This document shows positions 27,382 through 38,200 of a stretch of 64,000 nt of DNA, piece by piece. The DNA comes from Gammaproteobacteria bacterium. Lineage in GTDB: Bacteria > Pseudomonadota > Gammaproteobacteria > Pseudomonadales > Azotimanducaceae. A model generated the notes under the pieces. It ran no database searches. It saw only the letters and a list, made by a program, of their open reading frames with translations, and was not told where the DNA came from. Position 1 is the first letter of the stretch, and each line of letters opens with the position of its first letter. Position numbers and translations under genes: made by a program. The stretch is taken from assembly GCA_026707905.1 (NCBI GenBank), contig JAPOVY010000141.1:1-64000 (forward strand). Reading direction: 5' to 3'.

Positions 27382-30300
27382 TTAGAAATTGAGTCGCGCG
27401 TTGACGCGTACTGCTTCCTCTTGCGTACCGGTCATCGTGCTGTCCTGACCGATCTGAACGTCAACATTCAAGTCCTGCTTCGATCGTAGTGATTGAAACA
27501 GTTTTGCACCGATGCTGAAGTCCTGGTCGGTGGAGTACCCCGACCGAATGTCGAGGAACGGCGTCAGAATGAAACGATCACTCAAGACGAGGAAGCCGTA
27601 ACCTACGTGGGAATCCCACTTCAAGGTCTCGCGATTCAGATGACCAAACGCTGCCATTTGCTGGAATCGATTGGAATCGTAGTCGTCAGCCCATAGTGCG
27701 TTCGTACTGGTCGTGCTCGCACCCCAGCTGGGCGCGACTGAGATATTGAGACCCGTTGCACCTGCCGAGGGGTTGAGTACCGCCATGACACTGAAACCGC
27801 TTTCGCTGTAGTCATCCGTACCGTAGGTTGCTAGGGTACGGAAGTTTGCGTCGAGCGAGAAGATCGGATTGGTAATCCTCAAACCACCGCTGACCTCAAC
27901 ACCCGAGTCTGCGACATCATCGTCGCCGCTATCCGATCGGAAGCCGACTGTGACGAAAGGAACGAATGAACCGTCCTGACCCATAGCCATGTTGAAGGAT
28001 GACTCGACGCCTCCACGAATTCTGCTCGTTTCAGCTTCCAGGTTACCGGCACCCCCTGGGACGTCGTCCGTCTCAAGATTAGCCCATCCGTAGTCACCGA
28101 CGATGGCGAGATTGAAACCGTTCATCATGGTGTACACGACTTGACGGCCTCCGATCAGACCAACGTTTGACTTGAGATCCGCGATGTCGATAAATCCACC
28201 AACGATAGACGCTTCGAGTTCCCCGCTGCCAACTCCGAACGTACCGTAGATCGTCGTCCGATCACTTGGTTGGAATCGCACGTAGGGATATACGCCAGTC
28301 AGCGTGATATCCAGAGTCTGAGTGGCCGTACCGTAGGTGTAGTCAGTCTCACCGGCATTTCTGCCAACCGCGAGTCCGAAGGTGTACTGTCCTCGCATCG
28401 TCATGTCGCCACCGAAGTAGAACGAGCTTGCGCTGCCATCGTGGTCAGCACCTTCAAAACTCTGGCGATCCGCCGCACCCCAGATACTCCAGAATGTGGG
28501 ATCTCCCGCAGCTGCCAATTTCAGCGCGAAACCGCGTCCGACCAGTGAAGCGAGATCGTTCATACTACTTGGCGCATACCCTTGCTCCGTCAGCGATGGG
28601 GAATGTGCCCACGGCATCTGGTTATCGGCAAACGGCGATACGTTGGAAAACCCGTCGATGGGATGTGCGTAATCCTGACTCGGCGCGAAGTCATCGAAAC
28701 TGTACGTCGTGAACGGGGTGTAAAGACCGTCCGCATCAGCCATCAAACGCGCACCGATGGTCGATGAAACGCTGTTAAGGACTGCACGGGAGAAACTAGC
28801 AAGTGCGGTATTCGCAACCTTGTTAATTTCTTCTTCCGTCACATTCGCGTTGACAACTTGGTTGATGGTTGCGCCTTGTGCGTCCGTTGCGGTCACCGTG
28901 ATGGTGGTTAGGCCTCTTGTAACGGGTGTCACAGTCAGCGACATGCCGGATACGGTCGCAGTTGCTACCTCTGCGGTACCGACGGTCACGGACAACACGA
29001 GCGCTTCTGAACCATCGTCGCTAAACGCGGCCGAGACGTCACGCGTTTCAGCATCGCCACCGACCTGGAGATTGAAATCTGCGATTTGGGTCGCGACCGT
29101 GGGATCTAGGTTCTCGACGGTGACATTAAAGGGTGTCGAAACCATCGCACCATTCGCGTCGGTGGCCGTTACGGTCACGGACGTCATGCCGAGGTTGACG
29201 CCATCCAAGGTCAGTGAGGTGCCACTGACGCTGGTCGTCACGATGTTTGCATCGGCAGACTCAGCGCTGATGGTGATATCGTCCATGTCGTCATCGACGA
29301 ACACGCTACTGACGTCAACCACATGCGGATCCACGCGATTCATGCTTACGTTAGCGAGTGTCATGCTGACGCGCGGCGCAAGGTTTTCTACTGCGACCTG
29401 GAAACTGGTCGATGCAGTCTCGTTGAATGGGTCCGTGGCCGTTAGGGTGATTTCCGCGGTACCAAGCGTCGACGGTTGGATGGTGACATCGAAACCGGTC
29501 ACGCTTACACTCGCGACACCAGGTGCGGACGAGGTTGCCGAGAGCGTCAAAGTGTCGCCGTCGTCATCCGCAAACACCATCGACATATCGAGCACTGGGG
29601 TCAGGATACGATTGGTGATGACGTTGTCTGGTTCGTTAGCGACGTGCGGAGCCTGGTTCACGACGGTCACACGGAAGATGTCGGAAACCGTTCCGCCGTA
29701 TTCGTCGTTCGCCGTTACCGTGATTAAGGTGTTGTTCACGGTTTGAGGCATCACGTTCAAGGTCGAGCCCTGGATGGATGCCGTCGCCACGTCGGTGTTG
29801 GCGACGTTCGCTTCGTACGTCAGCGGATCGTTGTCAGGATCTGAGAAGATCATCGAGAGGTCGACCATGATCATGTCGCGTCGAGTGACCTCTTGATCCG
29901 GAATCTCCATCGCGACGACTGGATCTTGGTTTTCAACGGTCACGTTGAAGCTGGCGGAGGCCGGCATACCCATAAGGGCATCGTTAGTCGTTACGGTCAC
30001 CATGCTCTCACCAACGCCAACACCTTCGACCGTAAGCATCATGCCGTCAATGCTCGCGGAAACGATCATTGAATCGGCGACCGATACGTCGAACGTTAAT
30101 TCGTCGCCGTCGGGATCACTGAAGAACGTACTCAGGTCGAACATCATCGGGTCGGCGCGGACCATGGTTTGGTCGGCGAACATCATCGTGGCTTCTGGGT
30201 CGCGGTTCCGCACCTCGAGGTTGAAGAACGACGTGATGAGACCGCCAAAGTCATCGACCGCTGTCACCGTGACTTGCGTCGTACCTAACTCATTACCTGT

Positions 30301-33300
30301 GAGCATGAGGTTAGTACCGGTAACGGATGCGGACGCGACACTCGTATCGGCGACTGCCACAGTAAACGTCAGGGCGTCGCCATCTGCGTCTGCGAAATGC
30401 GGACCGAGGTCGATGTCAAGTTCGCCGTCCCGGTAGGTCATTTGATTAGGGATGGCCGATACGACGGTCGGACCTTGGTTTTCGATCGTTACATTAAAGG
30501 TCAGCGAACCCGACGCGTCGTACGGGTCGGTTGCAGTGACGGTTACTTGTGAGGAGCCGATACCTACTGCCGTAAGGCTGAGGTTGGTGTTTGTGATCGA
30601 TGCTTCGACCACCGTTTCGTTAGCGACTGATACCGTATAGGTCAGTGGATCGCCATCGGGATCCGTGAAGTTCCCGGAGACATCGACAGAGTCGGTGTCA
30701 CCTCGATGTGTGAGGCTGGTTGAGATTTGGCCACTGCCGACCGGGTCTGAATTGCTCACGGCGACCAAGAAGGTCGTGGATGCGGATTCGCCATCCGGGT
30801 CGAATGCCGTCACAGTGACTTCAGCCGTACCTACACCGCGCGCCTGAATGGTCAGTGTGCGGTTGTTGAACAGCGTCGTCGTCGCGATGTCTGGTCGGTC
30901 GACCGAGGTTCTGAACGAAAGCGTGTCGTTGTCGGGATCACTGAAGTAATTCGTGACATCTATGGTCGTCGTAGCGTTCGGGCGCAATTCCTGAGTTGGG
31001 ATGCGCTGGGTTAGCACCGGCGGTGTGTTGCCAAGCACAGTCACAACAAAGGACGCCGTCGAAGAGCCGTTACGTGTGTCGTAAGCCGTGATCACAACGG
31101 TCGTTACGCCTTCCGCACGTGGGATAAGCACAGCCGAGAGACCGTCGTTCGACACCTGGGCAATCACGATGCTATCGTCGCTAGAGACTGCTTCATACCG
31201 AAGGATGCGGTCGCCAGGGTCGTCATCAACGAACGTTCCAATCAGTGACACCTCAGCCGCGCCCTGATGTAGCGTTAGGGTTTGAGGCAACGGCGCTTGA
31301 ATCAAGCGTGGTGGGCGGTTGGCCGAGACGTTCAGCTGGAATTGCAGTTGTGCAGAAAGACCACCAAGGTCTCTTGCAGTAACCGTAACCGTCAGGGGCG
31401 TTGCGCCAGTTTCTAAGAGACCCGTAAACTGAACCGTGCTAGTACCCGTCACCTGAACCGTCGCAAACGACGGATTCGACGATACTGCCGTGATGAGCAA
31501 TCGATCGCCGCGGTCTGGGTCCGTGAAGTACGTAGCCATGTCAATCGATCCAGTGCCGTTAACGGCGACGGTTTGCGGCGCAATTGTCCGCGTAGCACCG
31601 GTTGGATCGGTCGCGACAACAGGCGCTTCGTTCACGTTCCCAACGTCAACGATGACCTCAACAGTGCGCGTGCTGGTGTCCCAGCCATCGCTTAGTTGGA
31701 TTTGCAGTCGATGTTGCGCGTTGGTTTCAAAGTCGAGTCTGCCGATTAGCCTGATACCAATCTCGCCGGTAAATGTCTGATCGCCTACGATCGGATCAAC
31801 AACCGCTTCGAACAATGCGCTGTTGAGGATGGTTGCCGTAATAGTGTCACCGTCTGGATCGCTGTAGCGGAGACTTGAAAGTCGAATAAGGTGGTCTGTT
31901 GGTTGAGACTCTGCGACAGGATTAGGAACTTGGACGGTCAAAATTGACTGTTCAAATTCAGGGGGTCGATTGGTTTCGCGAACTGTGACTTCAATCGACT
32001 GAACGTTCGCGAAGCTGGATCCAGGTGTCGTTGCGGTGATCGTAATGAATGCACGTCCTGGGGCAATCCCCGGGCTTACAGTTAGAACTGAACCGGATTG
32101 AGACACGCTTACGACATTTGGGTTACTCGAAAAGACGTCATACTCAATCGCTAGTCCGTCAGGATCTGTAAAGTAATCGTTGAGATCAACCGTGCGACCG
32201 GTGCGACCAACGACGAGCTGTTTTATGGCATTTAGAGGACCATTGAATTCAAGCCCTTCATCGACGTTTTGCACGCGAATGTGAATAGGTACTCTCGCGT
32301 CAGTCGCGGCGTTGTAACCGTCGGAGGCGACGAGTGTGATTGTGTATTGGCGAAATCCCGCGACTAACGGCGCAGATTCATAATCGAGATCTCTACCTTT
32401 TATTAATACGGTCGGTGGGGTTTTTGCCAGTTCTACAGTATCTAACCATGCACAGCCACGTCCGACGGCGACCGCGTTGGAAACCATGGTGCCGCCTGCC
32501 ATCGTACGACAAGATTGGCTCGCAGGACTTCCTTCAAGGCGATACGTGAGCGTATCTCCATCAATGTCGATGGCGTTCCACGCCGTCGAAGATGCCGTAG
32601 GTGGACCGATGTTTGTGATCGCATTCGCATCAAGGGATTCATTCACGGATACCTGAAAACCGATTGCGCCGAATATTGGTGGGTTGTTTACTCCGGTCTT
32701 GACGTACACCGTGATTTTGGCATCAGGAGACAGTTTGATGTTGTTGTCGTTTACATTACCTCCGCTGCTCAAGTCAGGTGTACCTGCCCAACCACGAAAC
32801 GTCAATACGGCTCTTCTAACGCCAGCGGTGTCCGCTGCTACGGGGGTGATCAGAATCTGTGGTCCTCGCGTCGTTACATTGACAACGTCTCCGCCGCGCA
32901 TAACGTCGTTGCCGTCCGGGTCAGTTCCAGTTGCAGGTGCGGGGAAGCAATGTACATTACTCCCAGTCTCAGATGGTTGTGCATCGGTGAGTACTACGCC
33001 TCGAGTTGAGGAAACCGTCGTAGGATTAGCAAGATCGGCATATTCTTTGACTTGAAAGTCGTCAGCACACGCTTTAAATTGAATATTGAATCTCTCAGGA
33101 TCTCGGAATACCGAGGATCCTAGTACGAACGGGTTTTGGCCGAAATCCGGTCTCCTCTGAACGTAAAAAACCCTTCCGTTAAGTGGGTTATTGTTGATAT
33201 CAGTTGCCTGAAACGAATCTAGAACTTCGGGCTTTTCGTCGACGTTCTTAATCGTAATCGCTATTTCAAGTCTCCCGGGACTGAAACCGCTCACTCCGGT

Positions 33301-33801
33301 CTTCGGGGTTGCAGTTACAGCGAATCTGAACGGACTGCCTGCTTCATAATCGAAGCCGGTACCGGCTTTGCTGGTTAGTGTGATTGCTGTGGGATCGGCA
33401 AAATCGCCCGTTAATCTCACTTTACCTCGTGCATCTAAATCGAAGTCGAAATTACTGACCACAGTGCTATTAATCGCACTTTCAATCTGGTCTGCCAAGT
33501 CGACTAAACTCGCTGCAGCGTTTTCCTCGTAGGTATTCGTGTAAGTACCAAAACTAAACGCCGATCCTTGAGCTGTTATTGCGGACGCGGTAATACATAC
33601 GGAGGCCAGCAGTACCAATTGAGCGGCTTTCAGTAATAGCCGTCTGAGCTCAAGTGACTTTGCGGAAGTCGGCCCTCCACATTTGGCGCTTTTCGCACGG
33701 ACAATCGAATATAGTCTAATCCGGTCGAAAAGGCGATCCGACTCACTGATTAAACGTGCGCCGAAATAATGGTTTAGGAACGAACGTTCTGAAGAATTCA
33801 A
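27382..33801 (-). CDS. giant cadherin/Ig-repeat adhesin with C-terminal beta-barrel
   Basis: A 2139-residue surface protein. TTG start at 33801 with AGGAGGTGGAAA just upstream, an unusually good ribosome site. An extended N-terminus leads to a signal helix (LLLKAAQLVLLASVCITASA, about 54-73). The first part has cadherin-like domains ending in IKNVDEKP and VQNVDEGLEF. More than ten repeats of about 88 residues follow, each with a segment like FSDPDGDELTF, a middle VASASV strand and a final VTVTA-D-F-V-V-EN pattern, as in dystroglycan-type cadherin-like or Ig-like repeats. The DPD(G/N)D segments suggest calcium binding. From about residue 1755 the protein becomes a beta-barrel resembling autotransporters (NTALASFSRAVLNS linker) and ends in Phe (RVNARLNF). 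Likely role: adhesion or cell-cell contact at the outer membrane. It stands alone. Confidence 0.88.
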   Translation of the reverse strand: MNSSERSFLNHYFGARLISESDRLFDRIRLYSIVRAKSAKCGGPTSAKSLELRRLLLKAAQLVLLASVCITASAITAQGSAFSFGTYTNTYEENAAASLVDLADQIESAINSTVVSNFDFDLDARGKVRLTGDFADPTAITLTSKAGTGFDYEAGSPFRFAVTATPKTGVSGFSPGRLEIAITIKNVDEKPEVLDSFQATDINNNPLNGRVFYVQRRPDFGQNPFVLGSSVFRDPERFNIQFKACADDFQVKEYADLANPTTVSSTRGVVLTDAQPSETGSNVHCFPAPATGTDPDGNDVMRGGDVVNVTTRGPQILITPVAADTAGVRRAVLTFRGWAGTPDLSSGGNVNDNNIKLSPDAKITVYVKTGVNNPPIFGAIGFQVSVNESLDANAITNIGPPTASSTAWNAIDIDGDTLTYRLEGSPASQSCRTMAGGTMVSNAVAVGRGCAWLDTVELAKTPPTVLIKGRDLDYESAPLVAGFRQYTITLVASDGYNAATDARVPIHIRVQNVDEGLEFNGPLNAIKQLVVGRTGRTVDLNDYFTDPDGLAIEYDVFSSNPNVVSVSQSGSVLTVSPGIAPGRAFITITATTPGSSFANVQSIEVTVRETNRPPEFEQSILTVQVPNPVAESQPTDHLIRLSSLRYSDPDGDTITATILNSALFEAVVDPIVGDQTFTGEIGIRLIGRLDFETNAQHRLQIQLSDGWDTSTRTVEVIVDVGNVNEAPVVATDPTGATRTIAPQTVAVNGTGSIDMATYFTDPDRGDRLLITAVSSNPSFATVQVTGTSTVQFTGLLETGATPLTVTVTARDLGGLSAQLQFQLNVSANRPPRLIQAPLPQTLTLHQGAAEVSLIGTFVDDDPGDRILRYEAVSSDDSIVIAQVSNDGLSAVLIPRAEGVTTVVITAYDTRNGSSTASFVVTVLGNTPPVLTQRIPTQELRPNATTTIDVTNYFSDPDNDTLSFRTSVDRPDIATTTLFNNRTLTIQARGVGTAEVTVTAFDPDGESASTTFLVAVSNSDPVGSGQISTSLTHRGDTDSVDVSGNFTDPDGDPLTYTVSVANETVVEASITNTNLSLTAVGIGSSQVTVTATDPYDASGSLTFNVTIENQGPTVVSAIPNQMTYRDGELDIDLGPHFADADGDALTFTVAVADTSVASASVTGTNLMLTGNELGTTQVTVTAVDDFGGLITSFFNLEVRNRDPEATMMFADQTMVRADPMMFDLSTFFSDPDGDELTFDVSVADSMIVSASIDGMMLTVEGVGVGESMVTVTTNDALMGMPASASFNVTVENQDPVVAMEIPDQEVTRRDMIMVDLSMIFSDPDNDPLTYEANVANTDVATASIQGSTLNVMPQTVNNTLITVTANDEYGGTVSDIFRVTVVNQAPHVANEPDNVITNRILTPVLDMSMVFADDDGDTLTLSATSSAPGVASVSVTGFDVTIQPSTLGTAEITLTATDPFNETASTSFQVAVENLAPRVSMTLANVSMNRVDPHVVDVSSVFVDDDMDDITISAESADANIVTTSVSGTSLTLDGVNLGMTSVTVTATDANGAMVSTPFNVTVENLDPTVATQIADFNLQVGGDAETRDVSAAFSDDGSEALVLSVTVGTAEVATATVSGMSLTVTPVTRGLTTITVTATDAQGATINQVVNANVTEEEINKVANTALASFSRAVLNSVSSTIGARLMADADGLYTPFTTYSFDDFAPSQDYAHPIDGFSNVSPFADNQMPWAHSPSLTEQGYAPSSMNDLASLVGRGFALKLAAAGDPTFWSIWGAADRQSFEGADHDGSASSFYFGGDMTMRGQYTFGLAVGRNAGETDYTYGTATQTLDITLTGVYPYVRFQPSDRTTIYGTFGVGSGELEASIVGGFIDIADLKSNVGLIGGRQVVYTMMNGFNLAIVGDYGWANLETDDVPGGAGNLEAETSRIRGGVESSFNMAMGQDGSFVPFVTVGFRSDSGDDDVADSGVEVSGGLRITNPIFSLDANFRTLATYGTDDYSESGFSVMAVLNPSAGATGLNISVAPSWGASTTSTNALWADDYDSNRFQQMAAFGHLNRETLKWDSHVGYGFLVLSDRFILTPFLDIRSGYSTDQDFSIGAKLFQSLRSKQDLNVDVQIGQDSTMTGTQEEAVRVNARLNF

Positions 33802-34504
33802 TTTCCACCTCCTGTCGAAATTGCGGCATGAGCCGAGCCTCGCTTTAGTTTGCGATGGCGCTGTAAGCCATCACGCGAAGCATTCGATCTCCTCCCTGAG
33901 AAAGGCACTTCGACATTGCGTTTCGCCAACGTATGAACGCATCATCTAGGCGTAGGCAGCTGGCACGAATAACGCGCCGAAATGCGAATCAAGTATATAC
34001 GAAAACCAGAGAATTCATAAGTGAGAGGTATTGTCTTCTACTTCGCTAGATCAGCGGAAATCACGAACGTGCGAGCGTACGAATGCAACGGCGTCAAACA
34101 CAGTTTCCTCGTCAGACACTTTACGTGACGTATGCACGCGTTTCGATCGGCGAACGGTAAAGCGAGCTACTCTGACGGACGCGAGTAGTCGGGTAACGCT
34201 TAAACGCTGGAGTGAATCACTGATGACTGTGTGTGGTGATCGTGCGTTCCACCCGCTCTTTATCAAATCACGGATTCCACGCATCTTTACAGATCGCAGA
34301 AAGTGTCTCTCTATTCAGGGCTGTTTCTCAAACCGGCGTTCTTCGATTATTAAGTTGAATCAGTGAAGCAGTGCCTTCAAATTCGTTTCGTACAACGCGC
34401 GAATTCATGTTGAAAATTCCGTGTGTTGACCTTATATTTAGACTGTATGTTGGTATAGTGCCTATATAAATCACTTTATTTCTTGGTACGAAAAGTCGAG
34501 CCGA
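33802..34504. other. adhesin leader and intergenic region
   Basis: About 700 bp between divergent genes. Near the adhesin the leftward leader holds hairpin GATGGC/GCCATC (33854-33872) and a small CGGC/GCCG stem (around 33827-33836). Open frames at 34031-34366 (+) and 34051-34284 (-) overlap each other and neither shows recognisable features. The stretch 34420-34470 is AT-rich and may carry the promoter for the next gene. Confidence 0.35.
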
Positions 34505-35203
34505 GTGATATTTGATACGGATGATGAGATATTGAATAGCGTAATAAAACGTTTAGGTAATGCCGCGCTCGCGGCGTTCCTCGTTGCAAGTTCTTTCGCA
34601 CAGGACGATTCGGAACTACCTAGCAATACGCTCGCGGCGGCAACGTCCGAGCGGAGCTACGATATCGACAAAATCGAGGAGCTGTTTGTCGAAGGCGAAC
34701 GGCCGACCGGTGCTGAGATGGATCTTCTCGAGATGGATCGGGTGTATCGATGGAAAGAAACCGCAGCGCGAAGTTTTAAGTCTGGACAGTACGAAAAAGC
34801 GTTTCCCCAGTTGCTATTCCTTGCTCGCATGGGATTCAAGGATTCGCAAGCACGAGTCGGGTTCATCTATCTTCACGGATTGGGTGGCCAGAAAAAGTCG
34901 AATATGGAAGCACTCGGGTGGCTCGGAGTTGCATCGATCGGAGAGACGCGACCAGCGTACAGGAATATGTTCAAGCAGATGATGGCGCAGATTCCGTCGG
35001 AACATCGGGTATCGGTTGATGCCCACGTTCAGTCGTATCGCGACAAATACGGCGCCGACAAGATGGGCATCCAGTGTACACGTAGTCGCACAGGTCATAT
35101 ATCGAAGTTCTTGTGCCGATACTCAGCTGAAATGGACCAGCACATGATCCGGCTGATGATGTTGCGAGCGAGTACTCTCGACGACACGACTTTACCGTGG
35201 TAA
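34505..35203 (+). CDS. exported Sel1-like repeat protein
   Basis: 232 residues starting GTG. A short N-terminal hydrophobic stretch (NAALAAFLVASSFA, near 20-33) can serve as a signal peptide. The middle contains one or two Sel1/TPR-like repeats (YEKAFPQLLFLARMGFKDSQ; VGFIYLHGLGGQKKSNMEAL GWLG split here by a space). Sel1 proteins act as scaffolds, often at the envelope. The C-terminal half is unrecognised and includes two cysteines (IQCTRSR; FLCRYS). Convergent with the pilus operon. Confidence 0.6.
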   Translation: MIFDTDDEILNSVIKRLGNAALAAFLVASSFAQDDSELPSNTLAAATSERSYDIDKIEELFVEGERPTGAEMDLLEMDRVYRWKETAARSFKSGQYEKAFPQLLFLARMGFKDSQARVGFIYLHGLGGQKKSNMEALGWLGVASIGETRPAYRNMFKQMMAQIPSEHRVSVDAHVQSYRDKYGADKMGIQCTRSRTGHISKFLCRYSAEMDQHMIRLMMLRASTLDDTTLPW

Positions 35204-35217
35204 CTCCTGCGAGGAGT
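35203..35217. terminator. short hairpin between convergent genes
   Basis: ACTCCT (35203-35208) and AGGAGT (35212-35217) pair across GCG, overlapping the end of the Sel1 gene and just beyond the PilV-like stop. A bidirectional terminator is plausible, but there are no T tracts. Confidence 0.25.
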
Positions 35218-35229
35218 AGTCAGGAACGC

Positions 35230-38200
35230 TTAAGGACCCAGGGAGCCTTCTCCACATACGTAGCCGGTATTTTCACATACGCCTACTACGAGATTGTCGC
35301 AGAATCCCCCTGATCCGTAAAACACTTGGCGAACATCTGAACAGTAGTTTCCAGGACCCCAACACGCACCAACTGAGCCAATGCACACTAGGTCGCGTTG
35401 GATGTAGCAATCCGTTTCGGTCGTTACGATAGCCCAATGCGGTGCAGGATTTGAACCAACGGGTACGCCCGTAATCGGCTTCGCCGGACAGCTCCACTCG
35501 ATCCGGTCCTCGTACTCAGTTTCGATCGGTGTCATACTCTCACAGCAGCAATCCGGGTAAGTATTGCCGTTGGCGCAGCTGACAGGTTTGGCTGCGCATG
35601 CTGCGCCACACGCCATGACAGCATTGTCCCAACACGTCTGTTGACATGCTCGAGTAATCGTGCATTGAGTCTCCGATGCGACGACGAGGTCGCACCCGAC
35701 GGAGCATGACGTCGCGCCTAGTTCATTCTTGACGATCGGTGGACAGTCCGCCGGGTGAGTTACGGTAGGACCGCTACACGGACATGCTTTCTGACAGGCA
35801 TACGTTTTGGTGCAGGTATCTTCTGCGATCTTTGTTCGCGTGTAGCCGATTGGACACGTGCCAGGTCCTAGTTCGTCTTTGACGATCGCGGGGCACGTCG
35901 CCGGATGGGTGACGGTAGGACCGCTACACGGACACGCCCTCTGACACGCATACGTTTTCGTACAGGTATCTTCGGCAATCTTCGTGCGCGTGTAACTCGC
36001 AGGACAGGTCGCCGGTCCTAGTTCGTCTTTAACGATCGCGGGACACGTGGCAGGATGAGTGACCGTACCACCTTCGCAGGGACACACTTGCTGGCATGCG
36101 TACGTTTCCGTGCAAGTGTCTTCAGCGGTCTTCGTCCGCGTGTACCCCGCAGGACAGGAGGCGGGTCCTAACTCGTCCTTGACGATCGCCGGACATGTAG
36201 CCGGATGTGTCACAGTGCCGCCCTCGCACGGGCATGCAAGTTGGCACTCGTGCGTGATGGTGCAAGCGGTTTCAGCGACCTTGACTTTGTTGTAGGGGCT
36301 CGGACACGTTAATGCGCCCAGTTTGTCTTTCACGACCGTAGGACACGTACCGTCTGACTGCCGAATCAGGCCGCACGGACAGGCGTCCGCGATGCACTCA
36401 GCGGTGATTGTGCAAGAACCAGGCGTTTCAACGAGACTAAATCCATCGATACATGACGTCGGACCTGAACGCGTCGGTGTGGGGCATGTAGCAGTCGGAC
36501 ACACCTCACCGCATCCCCCTGGGCAATCTTTCATGGTGACCGCGGGACAATCGGCCAAGGTAGGTGCCCAACCGCCGCACGGGCACTGAACAGGGCACGA
36601 TGCACTCGTAGCGATATTGGTGCCGTTCGGACAGTCCTTGCACTCGGTCGCCGAATTCGTCACCGGCGTGCCGTCGCCGCAGGTGGGTTGCACCGGACAC
36701 GTCGCAGGCAGAAACACCACAGTACCGTCCCAGCACAAGGTACCAGTCGGGCAAGTTCCGCTGACTGGAATATTGGTACCGTCTGCGCAGTCCTTACAGT
36801 CGGTTGCACGATTCGTGACGAGCGTTCCGTCACCGCAAGTGGGTTGTGTTGGACAGACGTCAGGTGGATAGACCACGGAGCCATCCCAGCACGTCGTGCC
36901 GACGGGGCAGGTGTTCGCGACGGGAGTGTTCGAACCGTCCGGACAGTCCTTGCAATCGACGTCTGGATCGGAAACGATGGTGCCGTCGCCGCAGCGCTCG
37001 ATGGTGAGTGGCGGGCAAGTGCTGCCAATATAGATGTTGGTACCGTCCCAACAATCCTGGCATTCGGTGTCTCGGTCGGTGACGACCGTCCCATCGCCGC
37101 AGGCGTCGATCGACGGACAGGTCGAGCCGACCGGAATGTTCGAACCGTCGCTGCAGTCTTGACAGTCGGTGTCGCGATCGAATACGTAGGTACCATCGCC
37201 GCACTGTTCGGTCGGCTGGGGCGGACAGACGTCGAGTATGTGGATGTTGGTGCCATCCCAACAGTCCTTGCATTCGGTCGCGGGATTCGTGACCGCGGTT
37301 CCGTCGCCGCAACGGGGAATCACGATGGAAGGACATGTGTCGCCGACCGGTATGTTTGAACCGTCCAGACAGTCCTTGCAGTCCCTGCCCCGATCGGTGA
37401 CGAGTGTTCCGTCACCGCACGTCGGTTGTACCGGGCAGCTGTTGCCAATCGGAATGTTCGTGCCATCCCAGCAATCCTTGCAGTCCGTCGCGGCGTTAGC
37501 GACAGACGTACCGTCCCCGCAATGCTGATTCGGTGGGGATGGTGGTGGGGAAGGCGATCCAGAAGGAACGGGGCGCCACTCGCGATCGGGAATTGAAGTA
37601 CCTGGAAAGATGCGGACGCACGTCACCGGGTTGCCGGACGCGTCGATGGCGATGCCGCCGCTATGGACACCGTCGGGCGGAAGGCAGGGATCGCCGACCG
37701 TAACGATAGCGCCAGGTCCGAAGTTGAGACGATCGTAGAGGTGCGTGCCGTGTGGTCCGGTCACGTGCATCGAGTGGCGCTGGATCAGTTGCTCGAGTGG
37801 ATCCACGCGAGCGGGTCGATAGGAGATGCGAAATCCGTCGGCTTCGGCTGTGTATGCGGCTTTTCCCGGTAATTTCGTTATGATCTGAGACGCTTGTGCT
37901 TCGTCTTCGACGAATGTGGTAAGAACCTGGTCGGTACCGACGAGTTGCAGTTCATACGGGCGTCCAACGCCGTTACGGTGGGCGGATGTCGCTGAGTGAA
38001 CCTTGACGCCGGGCATGAGAACCTGCATCGAGTGGTAATCGATGGCACCGGTGAAACCTGCTCGACGGTAGGCGCGTTCCGCTTCGTGCATGCGTGCGAA
38101 ACCGGCCACGGTACCCCATACCGCTGTGTAATGCTCCGCGATCTTGTATGCGTAGTTGAGCGATGCGACGATGGAACCGACGATGACGAGTCCTATCAGC

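Noticed and set aside
28757..29746. 329-residue open frame on the plus strand inside the adhesin gene
   Set aside because: Antisense to the repeats; low-complexity Val/Thr/Ser text created by repeat codons, no ribosome site.
28757..31000. CRISPR-like array from the periodic repeats
   Set aside because: Period is about 265 bp with protein-level, not DNA-level, conservation; it is the adhesin repeat.
33802..34020. Class I c-di-GMP riboswitch upstream of the adhesin
   Set aside because: CGCAAACTAAAGCGAGG resembles part of one, but the GGCAAACC core and tetraloop/receptor are absent.
34031..34366. 111-residue Arg/Ser-rich frame
   Set aside because: Overlaps another frame on the opposite strand; neither has a domain, start site or neighbour that supports it.
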